In this document: in pieces, positions 1 through 8,810 of the stretch
Position numbering within the stretch: the stretch's first letter is position 1
Layout: every line of letters starts with the position of its first letter
Source of the DNA: Syntrophomonadaceae bacterium
Lineage (GTDB): Bacteria > Bacillota > Dethiobacteria > DTU022
NCBI GenBank assembly: GCA_007127255.1
Contig: SKZS01000064.1
Coordinates: forward strand, 1-37,497
DNA: 37,497 nt
Reading direction: 5' to 3'
Notes under the pieces: model-generated
Told to the model about the DNA's origin: nothing
Databases searched by the model: none
Seen by the model: the letters and a program-made list of their open reading frames with translations, nothing else
Made by a program: the position numbers and the translations under genes

Positions 1-228
1 GCTTTTTCATTTCGCGAGATGAGGCGGAAAAATGAAGATTTGCAAAAGCAGGTTAAAGCATTGGAAGAGGAAAAGATTTTCCTTGAAGCACGATTGAATA
101 AAGCTGTTTCAGTGCCTGAAGAGGAAGATTTAAATGAGGAAGATAAAACTCAGCTGGAAGATCAGCCCGATGAAACGGCGGCTGTCGAAGTAGAAACGGA
201 AGAGGAACCGGATGAGCCTGAGCGGTAA
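1..228 (+). CDS. C-terminal end of a LapA-domain membrane protein (partial)
   Basis: The reading frame is open from base 1 and the true start lies upstream. The visible residues begin AFSFRE, then a charged coiled-coil (RRKNEDLQKQVKALEEE) and a strongly acidic tail rich in Glu and Asp. A short hydrophobic end followed by an arginine-rich turn and a heptad coil is how LapA-domain (YrvD-type, DUF1049) proteins finish; that family has two membrane helices and a cytoplasmic coil. A lapA-like gene directly upstream of recJ is also the order in Bacillus (yrvD-yrvE). The stop codon overlaps the recJ start by 17 bases, which implies translational coupling. The family call is inferred from the tail and position only, because the membrane segments are outside the window. 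The function in Firmicutes is not established. Confidence 0.6.
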   Translation, partial: AFSFREMRRKNEDLQKQVKALEEEKIFLEARLNKAVSVPEEEDLNEEDKTQLEDQPDETAAVEVETEEEPDEPER

Positions 229-2638
229 AGAGTGGATATGGCCTGATCACGATTGCAATCGCGCCGCTGCACTGGCCAAAGAAGTAAACATTTCGCCGGC
301 CCTGGCCCGGTTGCTGATCAACCGTGGACTGGAAGAACCCGGCCTTGTCGGGGAATTTTTATCTCCTGCAGCTGATCAGCTGCACTCACCCTGGTTGATG
401 CTTGGTATGGAAGAGGCAGTTTCCAGGCTGCTTAAAGCGATTGCAGATAATGAAAAAATTATTATCCACGGTGATTATGATGCAGATGGCATTACGGCAT
501 CGGTAATCCTGGTTGAAGCCCTGCAGCACCTTCAGGCCCGGGTCGAGTATTTTTTGCCCAGCCGTTTTGAAGAAGGTTACGGTCTGCACATTGACTCCTT
601 AAAACAATTTAAAGAGAACGGAGCCTCACTTGTCGTTACCGTTGATTGCGGAATAAATGCCGTAGAAGAAGCAGCCTATGCTGCCGAGATCGGGCTCGAT
701 CTGATCGTAACAGATCATCATCAACCCCTTGAGCAAATATCCGGAACGGCAGCTGTGATCAACCCGCTTCAGGAAAAGTGTCCTTATCCCTACAAGGAGC
801 TGTCGGGGGCTGGTATTGCTTTTAAACTGGCTGCTGCCTTGATGGAAAAAGCAGAAAAGCCTTTTCCATCCTGGCTTTTCGATCTTGCTGCTCTTGGCAC
901 TGCTGCCGATGTGGTGCCCCTGCTCGGCGAAAACAGGGTTATAGTATCAGCGGGACTGGAAGTAGTGCGCAGGTTGGAACGACCCGGTATTAAAGCCCTG
1001 GCTGAAGCCGTAAGTTTGAAACCGGAAAGAATTGATAGCACGGCCCTTTCTTTCATGCTGGCACCGGCTGTTAATGCAGCCGGCCGGATGGGTGAAGCAT
1101 TGCCGGCAGCCCAGCTTCTTCTTGAAAAAGATGAGGCTAAAGCAGCCAAATTAGCCAAACAGCTGCATCAGGCCAACCAGACAAGGCGTTCCACTGAACA
1201 AAATATAGTAATTGAGGCTGAAGAAATCGCTGTTGAGCTGTTATCCGGGGAAGATACTAAAATAATTACCCTGGCCTCAGAAAACTGGCATCATGGCGTG
1301 ATCGGTATTGTCGCTTCGCGCCTGGTTGAGAAATTTAACCGCCCTGTGGCCCTGATAGCCCTGGAAGACGGGGAGGGGCGCGGGTCGGCGCGCAGTATAC
1401 CGGGTTTTGATATAACTGCAGCCCTGGCCGATAATGCTGCTTTTTTGGAGCGCTTTGGCGGCCACGAACAGGCTGCAGGATTTACCGTTGTTGAAGAAAA
1501 TATTGAGAAGCTGCGTGAAGGTCTGAACAGCTATGCCGGTTTCAACCTGGAAGAAAGCCGTTTGACCCCTCGCCTACATATTGATGCGGAACTGACCGGA
1601 GCGGAAATAGATTTCGATTTGACCGAAGGATTAGATAAATTGCAGCCTTTCGGGACAGCCAATCCCAGGCCTCTTTTCGGCAGTCGGAATTGGGAGATAA
1701 ACTCCTGGCGCCTGGTTGGCAGCGACAAAAAACATCTAAAGCTTAATGTGCGCAAAGACGGGCAGACCCTTGACCCGATTATGTTTGGCGGGGTTGCCCT
1801 GGAGTCGCAGCTGGAAAAAGGGCGCCGGGTTGACCTCGCCTTCAGGTTAAAGGAGAGCTCCTATCGCGACCGTAGAACCCTGGAAACAGAATTAAAAGAT
1901 TTGCGCTACTGTGACACTGTGACCAGCAGCAGCCTGGAAGTAATTGATCTCCGCGGCAACAGAAATCGTCTCGGTATGTCAATAGAGATTCTTGGCAGGG
2001 AAGAAGGAGCCAGTATCCTTTTCGCTGCTACACTTTCCAGGGCGAATAAAATAATGGAAAGCCATACAAACCGGCAGACTCCCTTCCTTGTTACCAGCGG
2101 TGCAATGAACGGCGGGAACGACCTTCCCCGGGAAGTTAAAACGCTGTTGTTATATGACTTGCCTCTTCACGGGAGTATCATGGAGTCTATCTTCAAGAAT
2201 ATTTGCAGAGATGGTAAGCTTAAGGTATACCTTCTTTATAACAGTGACGATTTGGAGCAAAACTGCCGTTTAACCGATCTGTCTCTTCCCTCGACGGAAG
2301 ACTTGGAAACAATCATCGCCGATTTGCTGGCCACTGCCGCGGGCGGGGTAGAAATAAATTTCCCCGGGGAGGCCGGTAAAAGTTTAAGCATTAACCCTGC
2401 TAAGAGCTACTGGGAGCGAGTCGAAAGCATCCTGACTGAAATCAACCTGTTCAATAATAGAAGCCTCTCTCCGGATCAGGTGGAGATTATGAAAAGATGG
2501 CCAGGTTGTCTCGAGCAATCGCCAACTTATCGTGCTACCCGGGAGCTTATGGAAAGCTGTGAGAGCTTTCAGCGCTTATTCCTCGGCGGATCCCTCGATG
2601 AAATTGCCGCTTATCTCCGCAACCTCAGTACCAGGTAA
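212..2638 (+). CDS. recJ: Single-stranded-DNA-specific exonuclease RecJ
   Basis: RecJ is a 5'-to-3' single-strand DNA exonuclease used in recombinational repair and replication fork processing. At 808 residues it has the long Firmicute architecture, with an extra C-terminal domain (Bacillus RecJ is about 790). DHH-phosphoesterase motifs are intact: DYDADG at about residue 88, VTVDCG near 148, VTDHH at about 166-170 and GTAADVVPL near 230. The DHHA1 part carries NWHHGVIGIVASRL and GGHEQAAG (about 416-423). An OB-fold-like region and the Firmicute C-terminal extension follow. The ATG at 212 has a purine-rich GGAAGAGGA just upstream and overlaps the end of the preceding gene. In many Firmicutes apt follows recJ; here the next gene is rel. 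Confidence 0.97.
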   Translation: MSLSGKEWIWPDHDCNRAAALAKEVNISPALARLLINRGLEEPGLVGEFLSPAADQLHSPWLMLGMEEAVSRLLKAIADNEKIIIHGDYDADGITASVILVEALQHLQARVEYFLPSRFEEGYGLHIDSLKQFKENGASLVVTVDCGINAVEEAAYAAEIGLDLIVTDHHQPLEQISGTAAVINPLQEKCPYPYKELSGAGIAFKLAAALMEKAEKPFPSWLFDLAALGTAADVVPLLGENRVIVSAGLEVVRRLERPGIKALAEAVSLKPERIDSTALSFMLAPAVNAAGRMGEALPAAQLLLEKDEAKAAKLAKQLHQANQTRRSTEQNIVIEAEEIAVELLSGEDTKIITLASENWHHGVIGIVASRLVEKFNRPVALIALEDGEGRGSARSIPGFDITAALADNAAFLERFGGHEQAAGFTVVEENIEKLREGLNSYAGFNLEESRLTPRLHIDAELTGAEIDFDLTEGLDKLQPFGTANPRPLFGSRNWEINSWRLVGSDKKHLKLNVRKDGQTLDPIMFGGVALESQLEKGRRVDLAFRLKESSYRDRRTLETELKDLRYCDTVTSSSLEVIDLRGNRNRLGMSIEILGREEGASILFAATLSRANKIMESHTNRQTPFLVTSGAMNGGNDLPREVKTLLLYDLPLHGSIMESIFKNICRDGKLKVYLLYNSDDLEQNCRLTDLSLPSTEDLETIIADLLATAAGGVEINFPGEAGKSLSINPAKSYWERVESILTEINLFNNRSLSPDQVEIMKRWPGCLEQSPTYRATRELMESCESFQRLFLGGSLDEIAAYLRNLSTR

Positions 2639-2687
2639 TCGATTGCTATAGAATTTACAGCCATTTTTTAGTATTATAGATATTGTT

Positions 2688-2724
2688 GAATCAGGTTCTA
2701 TCCTGATCGAGGTTTTATTTTCTT
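2688..2724 (+). terminator. Possible weak terminator after recJ
   Basis: A short hairpin (ATCAGG at 2690-2695, loop TTCTAT, CCTGAT at 2702-2707) is followed by a T-rich stretch (2712-2724). The stem is only six base pairs and the T tract is interrupted, so this is at best a leaky terminator between recJ and rel. A poor promoter-like pair also lies upstream of it (TTTACA at 2654-2659, TATAGA at 2675-2680, spacing 15). Confidence 0.3.
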
Positions 2725-2768
2725 GCCCGGAATTCATGCAGGGTAAGCATCTCTGGGGATTGTTTAAG

Positions 2769-4955
2769 ATGACCGTTAAAGAAAAAAAGCTAAATGAACT
2801 TAAAAAAAGGATCCAGCGCTATTATCCCGACCTGGAAGATTGGGCCCTGGTTGAAAAAGCCTATCAATATTCCCTGGAGGCTCATTCCGGTCAGCTTCGT
2901 GAATCAGGCGAGTCTTATATTACACACCCTATTGGCGTGGCAATTATTCTCACTGAGCTGGAGCTCGACCTGGTAACAATTATTGCCGGCTTGCTGCATG
3001 ATGTAGTTGAAGATACAGGGCGGACCATTGAAGATATCCGGGAAGAGTTTGGCGAAGAGGTATCTGTGCTGGTAGATGGTGTGACCAAATTAAGCCGCCT
3101 TGATTTCACCTCCAAGGAAGAGCAACAGGCAGAAACCCTGCGGAAAATGTTTATTGCCATGGCCCGCGATATCAGGGTGGTTTTGATTAAACTGGCAGAC
3201 CGTACCCATAACCTGCGTACCCTGCGTTACCTGAATACTTACAAGCAAAAAGAGATTGCCCGAGAAACTTTAGAAATCTATGCCCCGCTGGCCCACCGTT
3301 TAGGGATTTATATGATCAAGTGGGAGCTTGAAGATTTAGCATTTCGTTACATGCAACCGGAAGAATACTTTCAGCTGGTTGAAAAGCTGGATAAGAAAAG
3401 ACGTGAGCGGGAAAAATTTATTAACCGAATTATATGGATTTTGCAGGATTACCTTTCTGAAGCTTCAATCGAGGCAGAAATTCAGGGCCGGCCGAAACAC
3501 CTCTACAGCATTTATAATAAAATGAAAACCCAGGGCAAAGATATCAGTGAGATCTATGACCTGACCGCAGTTCGTATCATTGTCGATACGGTTAAAGACT
3601 GCTATCATACCCTGGGGATTGTTCATACCATCTGGAAGCCGATTCCCGGACGCTTTAAAGATTTTATTGCCATGCCTAAGCCCAACATGTACCAGTCCCT
3701 GCATACCACGGTCTTTGCCGCTGAAAATGAGTTGGCCGAAATCCAGATTAGAACCTGGGATATGCACCGCACCGCAGAGTATGGTATTGCCGCCCACTGG
3801 CGTTACAAAGAGAAACCCGGGGAGTCAATTGAAGTTGACGACAAACTAACCTGGCTGCGGCAGCTAATGGAATGGCAGAGTGACTATCGTGATGCCCGCG
3901 ATTTTATCAAGGATTTAAAAGGAGATTTATTTACGGATGAAGTTTTTGTTTTTACCCCCAAAGGCGATGTGATCGATCTGCCTATCGGTTCGGTAACTTT
4001 AGATTTTGCTTATAAAATTCACACCGATATAGGTAATCACTGTACGGGGGCCCGGGTAAATGGCCGCCTGGTGCCACTTGATTACCAGCTGAAGACCGGT
4101 GATATGGTTGAGGTAGTTACTTCCAAGCAGGGTTCACCAAGTCGTGATTGGCTCAAACTGGTAAAAACTTCGCATGCCAAGAACAAAATTCGGACCTGGT
4201 TTAAGAAAGAGCGCCGCGAAGAAAATGTTGAAAAAGGGCGTGAAATGATTGAAAGGGAAATCAAGCGGATAAACGTTGATGAGCGGCTGCACTTGAAAAA
4301 CGATCTTTTAGATGAAGTGGCCAGCTCGTTTAAGCTTATTTCGGTTGAAGATCTTTACGCTGCAGTCGGTTATGGAGGAGTATCAGTTCATCAGGTAATA
4401 AGCCGGATGCGGGATGAGTATAAACGCAGGCATAAAGATAAAGAACCGGAAGAGGTTTTACCAGATTTTAAACCGGTTAAAAAGCAGAAAATGGGGTCTC
4501 CCGGAGTTAGGATCCAGGGTATGGACGATCTTTTGATGCGGGTTTCCCGCTGTTGCAACCCGGTTCCCGGTGATGATATTAAAGGCCTGGTTACCCGCGG
4601 ACGCGGAGTTTCAATCCATCGCAGTGATTGTCCCAACTTAAGAAATTTTAAAGGTGATAAGAATAGGCTGCTGGAAGCTTCCTGGGAAAGTGAAGAGGGC
4701 GCCTCCTACCCGGTTGAAATAGAAATTGATGCTTACGATCGCAAAAACCTTTTGTCTGATATTATGACTGCCGTTAACGAAAGCAAAATCGAAGTAACTG
4801 CTGTTTCAGCCCGGGCCGATAAAAACAAGGAAGCTTCCATTCACATGACACTTATCGTTAGAGACCAGGTTCATCTTGATCAAATTATGACCAAAATAGG
4901 CAAGATTAAAGAAGTTTACTCAGTCAGTCGTTATGTTTACGGTTCTAAAAGTTAA
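2769..4955 (+). CDS. relA: Bifunctional (p)ppGpp synthetase/hydrolase, Rel family
   Basis: This long RelA/SpoT homologue makes and degrades the stringent-response alarmone (p)ppGpp. The HD hydrolase domain has GLLHDVVEDT at about residues 75-83 and IKLADRTHNLRTL. The synthetase domain contains PGRFKDFIAMPKPN (RFKD at 295-298) and EIQIRTWDMHRTAEYGIAAHW. A TGS domain (about 390-450), a conserved-cysteine zinc-finger region (SRCCNPVPGDD, about 592-602) and a C-terminal ACT domain follow. The RxKD loop, rather than ExDD, together with an intact HD motif is typical of bifunctional Rel enzymes. The ATG at 2769 is preferred because GGGGA lies nine bases upstream and the protein then begins MTVKEKK; an in-frame ATG at 2736 would add 11 residues with no convincing ribosome site. 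dtd follows closely. Confidence 0.96.
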   Translation: MTVKEKKLNELKKRIQRYYPDLEDWALVEKAYQYSLEAHSGQLRESGESYITHPIGVAIILTELELDLVTIIAGLLHDVVEDTGRTIEDIREEFGEEVSVLVDGVTKLSRLDFTSKEEQQAETLRKMFIAMARDIRVVLIKLADRTHNLRTLRYLNTYKQKEIARETLEIYAPLAHRLGIYMIKWELEDLAFRYMQPEEYFQLVEKLDKKRREREKFINRIIWILQDYLSEASIEAEIQGRPKHLYSIYNKMKTQGKDISEIYDLTAVRIIVDTVKDCYHTLGIVHTIWKPIPGRFKDFIAMPKPNMYQSLHTTVFAAENELAEIQIRTWDMHRTAEYGIAAHWRYKEKPGESIEVDDKLTWLRQLMEWQSDYRDARDFIKDLKGDLFTDEVFVFTPKGDVIDLPIGSVTLDFAYKIHTDIGNHCTGARVNGRLVPLDYQLKTGDMVEVVTSKQGSPSRDWLKLVKTSHAKNKIRTWFKKERREENVEKGREMIEREIKRINVDERLHLKNDLLDEVASSFKLISVEDLYAAVGYGGVSVHQVISRMRDEYKRRHKDKEPEEVLPDFKPVKKQKMGSPGVRIQGMDDLLMRVSRCCNPVPGDDIKGLVTRGRGVSIHRSDCPNLRNFKGDKNRLLEASWESEEGASYPVEIEIDAYDRKNLLSDIMTAVNESKIEVTAVSARADKNKEASIHMTLIVRDQVHLDQIMTKIGKIKEVYSVSRYVYGSKS

Positions 4956-4975
4956 CCGGGTATCGGAGGCCTTTT

Positions 4976-5425
4976 ATGAGAGCGGTAGTGCAGCGTGTTT
5001 CCCGGGCCAGGGTGGAAGTAGAAGGTGAAATAGTCGGCCGGATTGACAGGGGGCTGGTTGTATTTCTTGGTGTCGGGAAAGAAGACGCCCCTGCAGACAG
5101 TGACTATATGGCAGGTAAAATTTCGGGGCTAAGAATTTTTGAAGATAAAGAAGGACTGATGAACCTTTCAGTGCAGGATATTGGTGCAGAAATCCTGAGT
5201 ATTTCTCAGTTTACCCTTTATGGTGATTGCCGCAAAGGCCGTCGGCCCGGTTTTTCTGATGCCGCCCCACCCGGTCTGGCGGAAGAACTATACGAGCGCT
5301 TTAACGAAAACTTATGCCGCGAGGGCATTACCGTAGCTAAAGGGCGCTTTCAGGCCGAGATGCGTATAGTTGCTGACAATGACGGGCCGGTAACCATGCT
5401 GCTGGACAGCAAGAAGCTATTTTAG
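4976..5425 (+). CDS. dtd: D-aminoacyl-tRNA deacylase
   Basis: DTD removes D-amino acids (and glycine from tRNA-Ala) from mischarged tRNA, protecting translation. The 149-residue length is standard. Family signatures are visible: MRAVVQRVSRARVEV at the start, SQFTLYGD in the middle (about 78-85) and the NDGPVTM motif near the C-terminus, which holds the Gly-cisPro pair that excludes L-substrates. The ATG at 4976 is preceded by GGAGG. It lies 20 bases after rel and 24 bases before the hisS start, so rel, dtd and the synthetase fusion probably form one transcript, the usual Firmicute order. Confidence 0.97.
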   Translation: MRAVVQRVSRARVEVEGEIVGRIDRGLVVFLGVGKEDAPADSDYMAGKISGLRIFEDKEGLMNLSVQDIGAEILSISQFTLYGDCRKGRRPGFSDAAPPGLAEELYERFNENLCREGITVAKGRFQAEMRIVADNDGPVTMLLDSKKLF

Positions 5426-5449
5426 ATATGAATGGAGAGGAGCACAAAG

Positions 5450-8400
5450 ATGAATTACAAGGCACCCCGAGGAACCCGTGATATACTACCTGATGAAGCA
5501 AAAAAATGGCAGCACCTGGAAAAGAGGTTCAGTGATTTTTGTAATCTCTACGGCTTTGGAGAAATTCGTACTCCCATGTTCGAGCAAACTGAATTATTTG
5601 TCCGCAGTGTCGGTGAAGATAGCGACATCGTTTCAAAAGAGATGTATACATTCAAGGATCGCAGCGGACGCGATTTAACGCTGCGCCCCGAATTGACCGC
5701 GGCCGTGGCGCGGGCCTACCTTGAACATAACCTTAAGGAGCAACCTCAACCGGTTAAACTTTATTATATCGGGCCGATGTTTCGTTACGATCGCCCCCAG
5801 GCAGGCCGCTATCGTCAGTTTAACCAGTTCGGACTGGAAATATTCGGAGCGGCCGGCGCCGCTGCAGATACAGAAATAATTGCTTTTTGTTATAACTTTT
5901 TTCGTTCACTGGAAATTGAAAAATTATCGATTGAGTTAAATAGTGTCGGCTGCCCGGAATGCCGTCCGCAGTTTCGTGATGTCCTGGTCCCTTTCCTGGA
6001 GAATGCCGAAGGAAGTCTTTGTGGAGAATGTGTTAAACGTTATCAGAATAATCCTATGCGTGTTCTCGACTGCAAAACGGAAAGCTGCCAGTCTATCGTT
6101 GAAGCTGCGCCGAAAATGACCGACCACCTGTGCTCCGATTGTGATCGGCATTTTTCTGCTGTTAAGGAACTATTAAACATGCTTGAAGTGCCATATAACC
6201 TGAACAGCCGTCTTGTGCGCGGCCTTGATTATTACACCCGGACAGCTTTTGAGATAACCGCCGGCGCTACAGGAGCCCAGGCATCGCTTTGTGGTGGCGG
6301 CCGCTACGATCACCTTGTAGAACATTGCGGTGGGCCACCGACCCCGGGAGTTGGTGTCGCTTTTGGGGTTGAAAGAATACTTTTGACCATGGATTGGAGT
6401 AAGCAGGTCACAAAGACCGCAGCAGCAATCTATATTGCTTCGGCCGGAGATGGTCTGGTAGGAAATTCACTAATCCTGGCCTCTGAATTACGGCAGAGGG
6501 GGATTGCCGCCGAAACAGAAATGATGGAGCGCAGCTTGAAAGGACAAATGAAGTATGCCGGGCGAAAGGGTTATCAGTATGTAGCGATTATCGGTGAAGA
6601 TGAAATTAAACGCGGACTTATAACCGTACGCAATATGGAAAGCGGCGAACAGCAGGAACTGCCCCGGGAAGCTTTCTTCGAATTGTTTTTACAGCAGCAG
6701 GCTGAGGAAGAAGAAAAACCTGCTGCTTCTGACCCCGCACATGTAATACTGCCGCCTTTGGGTAAAGCCGACAAGAAAACACATTACTGTGGAACGCTTA
6801 ATCATGACCATGTAAATAACAGGGTGAAGCTGGCCGGGTGGGTCGGCAAACGTCGTGATCATGGCGGTTTGATCTTTATCGATTTAAGAGATCGCAGTGG
6901 AGTGATGCAGCTGGTTTTTGATCAACAGGCAGGTGCCGAACTCTTCAGGCAGGCTGAAAACCTGCGCAGCGAGTATGTTGTTGCCGTTGAAGGTGAGGTA
7001 GTCGGCCGTTCAGAGGATACGATCAACCCTGACCTGCCTACAGGCGATATTGAACTGCGGGTTGAAGTAATGGAGGTTTTAAACCCCTCCAAAACCCCGC
7101 CTTTTTATATTGAAGATGATATTTACGTTGACGAAAACCTGCGTCTGCGCTACCGCTACCTTGATTTAAGGAGGCCAGAGATGCTCGGCCGCCTGCAGCT
7201 GCGCCACAGGGCGGTAAAAATGGTTCGCGATTATATGGACCGTTATGATTTTCTTGAAATTGAAACCCCGATGCTGACTCGCAGTACGCCGGAGGGGGCG
7301 AGAGATTTCCTCGTGCCCAGCCGGATGCATCCCGGTGAATTTTATGCCCTGCCCCAATCCCCCCAGCTTTTTAAGCAGCTGTTGATGGTTAGCGGTGTTG
7401 AGCGTTACTTTCAGATTGTGCGCTGTTTTCGTGATGAAGATCTCAGGGCTGACCGACAGCCTGAGTTTACCCAGGTTGATATTGAAACTTCATTTTTCGG
7501 CCAGGAGAACCTATTTGCCCTCATTGAAGGCCTGGCTGCCCTCCTGTGGAGAGAGATTAAAGGGATAGATATCAAGCTGCCTTTTTTACGCATGCCATAC
7601 AGGGAGGCTATGAACCGTTTTGGTTCAGATAAACCCGATCTCCGCTTTGGCATGGAACTGGTCGATCTTAATGATTTAGCGGTTAAAAGTCAGTTTAAGG
7701 TTTTTACTTCAGCCCTGGAAAACGGTGGTTCAGTCAAAGGTCTGCGTGTTGAAAATGGCAAAAAGATGAGTCGTAAAGACCTCGATGATCTGACCCTGCT
7801 GGCTCGCCAGCTTGGCGCCAGGGGATTGGCCTGGGTCTACGTGGAAGAAAATGGCTGGCGCTCGCCAATCAGTAAATTCTTCGACAATGCCCTGATCGAT
7901 GATATAAACCGCAAAATGAATGCCGGGGTTGATGACGTTTTACTCTTTGTTGCTGACACATGGCAAACCACATGTAATGTGCTCGGTTACCTGAGGCGCC
8001 ATCTGGCTCCGGATGTAATTGCAGCTGCGCCACATTTTCTCTGGGTAGTTGATTTTCCCCTTTTCCACTATGATGAAGAAGAAAAGCGTTTTGAATCCGA
8101 CCACCACCCCTTTACCGCGCCCAGGGTTGAAGATGTTCCTATTTTAGAGAGCGATCCCCTGGGAGTTCGGGCCCAGGCTTATGACCTCGTTCTGGATGGT
8201 GTAGAGATTGGCGGGGGAAGTACCCGTATTCATGATAGTGCTATCCAGGAAAGGATCTTTAAGCTGCTCGGGTTATCTGAAGAGGAAAGCAGGGAAAAGT
8301 TTGGCTTTTTGCTTGAAGCGCTCTCTTTTGGGGCTCCCCCGCACGGAGGGATTGCGCTCGGTTTGGACCGCCTGGTTGCCCTTTTATCCGGTGACGAATC

Positions 8401-8533
8401 AATCCGGCAGGTGATTCCCTTTCCGAAAACCGCCGCAGCCAGCTGCCTGATGACCAGCGCTCCGGCAAATGTCGACGACAAACAGCTGAGTGAGCTTAAA
8501 ATAGAGCTTCAAAAGCAGCAAGAAGAAGATTAA
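5450..8533 (+). CDS. hisS-aspS: HisRS-AspRS fusion: histidyl- and aspartyl-tRNA synthetase in one frame
   Basis: A single 1027-codon frame encodes two complete class II synthetases. Residues 1 to about 417 are HisRS: APRGTRDILPDE at the start, motif 2 YIGPMFRYDRPQAGRYRQF (about 105-125), histidine motif LVRGLDYYTRT (about 255-265), motif 3 GVGVAFGVERILL (about 301-313), then the anticodon-binding domain. About 26 polar residues (418-443, Gln/Glu then Ala/Pro) form a linker. Residues 444-1027 are bacterial AspRS: anticodon-binding OB fold starting THYCGTLN, RYLDLRRPEM, ETPMLTRSTPEGARDF, FRDEDLRADRQPEFTQVDIE, a GAD insertion, and motif 3 GIALGLDRLVALL. No stop codon and no ATG or GTG lies at the junction; the only ordinary alternative is a TTG at 6758 without a ribosome site. 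hisS and aspS are normally adjacent separate genes. The ATG at 5450 is chosen over 5432 because GGAGAGG ends nine bases before it. Confidence 0.93.
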   Translation: MNYKAPRGTRDILPDEAKKWQHLEKRFSDFCNLYGFGEIRTPMFEQTELFVRSVGEDSDIVSKEMYTFKDRSGRDLTLRPELTAAVARAYLEHNLKEQPQPVKLYYIGPMFRYDRPQAGRYRQFNQFGLEIFGAAGAAADTEIIAFCYNFFRSLEIEKLSIELNSVGCPECRPQFRDVLVPFLENAEGSLCGECVKRYQNNPMRVLDCKTESCQSIVEAAPKMTDHLCSDCDRHFSAVKELLNMLEVPYNLNSRLVRGLDYYTRTAFEITAGATGAQASLCGGGRYDHLVEHCGGPPTPGVGVAFGVERILLTMDWSKQVTKTAAAIYIASAGDGLVGNSLILASELRQRGIAAETEMMERSLKGQMKYAGRKGYQYVAIIGEDEIKRGLITVRNMESGEQQELPREAFFELFLQQQAEEEEKPAASDPAHVILPPLGKADKKTHYCGTLNHDHVNNRVKLAGWVGKRRDHGGLIFIDLRDRSGVMQLVFDQQAGAELFRQAENLRSEYVVAVEGEVVGRSEDTINPDLPTGDIELRVEVMEVLNPSKTPPFYIEDDIYVDENLRLRYRYLDLRRPEMLGRLQLRHRAVKMVRDYMDRYDFLEIETPMLTRSTPEGARDFLVPSRMHPGEFYALPQSPQLFKQLLMVSGVERYFQIVRCFRDEDLRADRQPEFTQVDIETSFFGQENLFALIEGLAALLWREIKGIDIKLPFLRMPYREAMNRFGSDKPDLRFGMELVDLNDLAVKSQFKVFTSALENGGSVKGLRVENGKKMSRKDLDDLTLLARQLGARGLAWVYVEENGWRSPISKFFDNALIDDINRKMNAGVDDVLLFVADTWQTTCNVLGYLRRHLAPDVIAAAPHFLWVVDFPLFHYDEEEKRFESDHHPFTAPRVEDVPILESDPLGVRAQAYDLVLDGVEIGGGSTRIHDSAIQERIFKLLGLSEEESREKFGFLLEALSFGAPPHGGIALGLDRLVALLSGDESIRQVIPFPKTAAASCLMTSAPANVDDKQLSELKIELQKQQEED

Positions 8534-8559
8534 GGGCGAAAAACGGTAATGCCTCAAGC

Positions 8560-8588
8560 TTGCGCCAGATTCAGTTTTGTGCTATGAT
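8560..8588 (+). promoter_or_regulatory. Sigma-A-type promoter for the 6S RNA gene
   Basis: TTGCGC at 8560-8565 and TATGAT at 8583-8588 are separated by exactly 17 bases. Transcription would start near 8595, some 25 bases before the conserved closing stem of the 6S RNA. The promoter sits just beyond the synthetase stop codon. Confidence 0.75.
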
Positions 8589-8594
8589 TTTTAT

Positions 8595-8797
8595 GCAAAA
8601 GATAGTATTACGGGGTATCGCCCTGCGGTGTTCGTGACAACCGATAAGTTTTGAGCTAACACTTATACAATGGGAACCCGGACTTCAGTTGTGGAGCAGA
8701 AGCCTTTGCAAAGGGGACCTGTAAATCAACTGAGAGGGTACCCACCTTTCGGGGGAACAGTTCAAAACAACGGCCCACGGCACAGCGGGGTTTTTTA
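8595..8797 (+). ncRNA. ssrS: 6S RNA (RNA polymerase regulator)
   Basis: 6S RNA mimics an open promoter and binds housekeeping sigma-RNA polymerase. The conserved Firmicute pattern is present: CCCTGCGGTG at 8621-8630 pairs with CACAGCGGGG at 8781-8790 as the closing stem, followed by a T run that would end transcription. Further pairings support the long rod: GTTTTGAGC (8648-8656) with GTTCAAAAC (8760-8768), TGGGAACCC (8671-8679) with GGGTACCCA (8736-8744), CAGTTG (8686-8691) with CAACTG (8727-8732), and the apical hairpin CCTTTGCAAAGG (8703-8714). Unpaired stretches between the inner helices form the polymerase-binding bubble. Bacillus 6S-1 RNA (bsrA) is likewise located next to aspS. The 5' end is inferred from the promoter. 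I considered a magnesium riboswitch for mgtE, but the sequence fits 6S RNA. Confidence 0.9.
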
Positions 8798-8810
8798 TTG
8801 CTTATTAGCA

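Noticed and set aside
6758..8533. Separate aspS gene starting at the TTG at 6758
   Set aside because: No Shine-Dalgarno sequence precedes the TTG and the frame is continuous with HisRS, so a fusion is the simpler reading, though internal initiation cannot be excluded.
8600..8800. Metal-sensing riboswitch (M-box or yybP-ykoY) for mgtE
   Set aside because: The conserved helices and the terminal CCCTGCGGTG pairing fit 6S RNA, the element has its own promoter and terminator, and mgtE has a separate -10 element after it.
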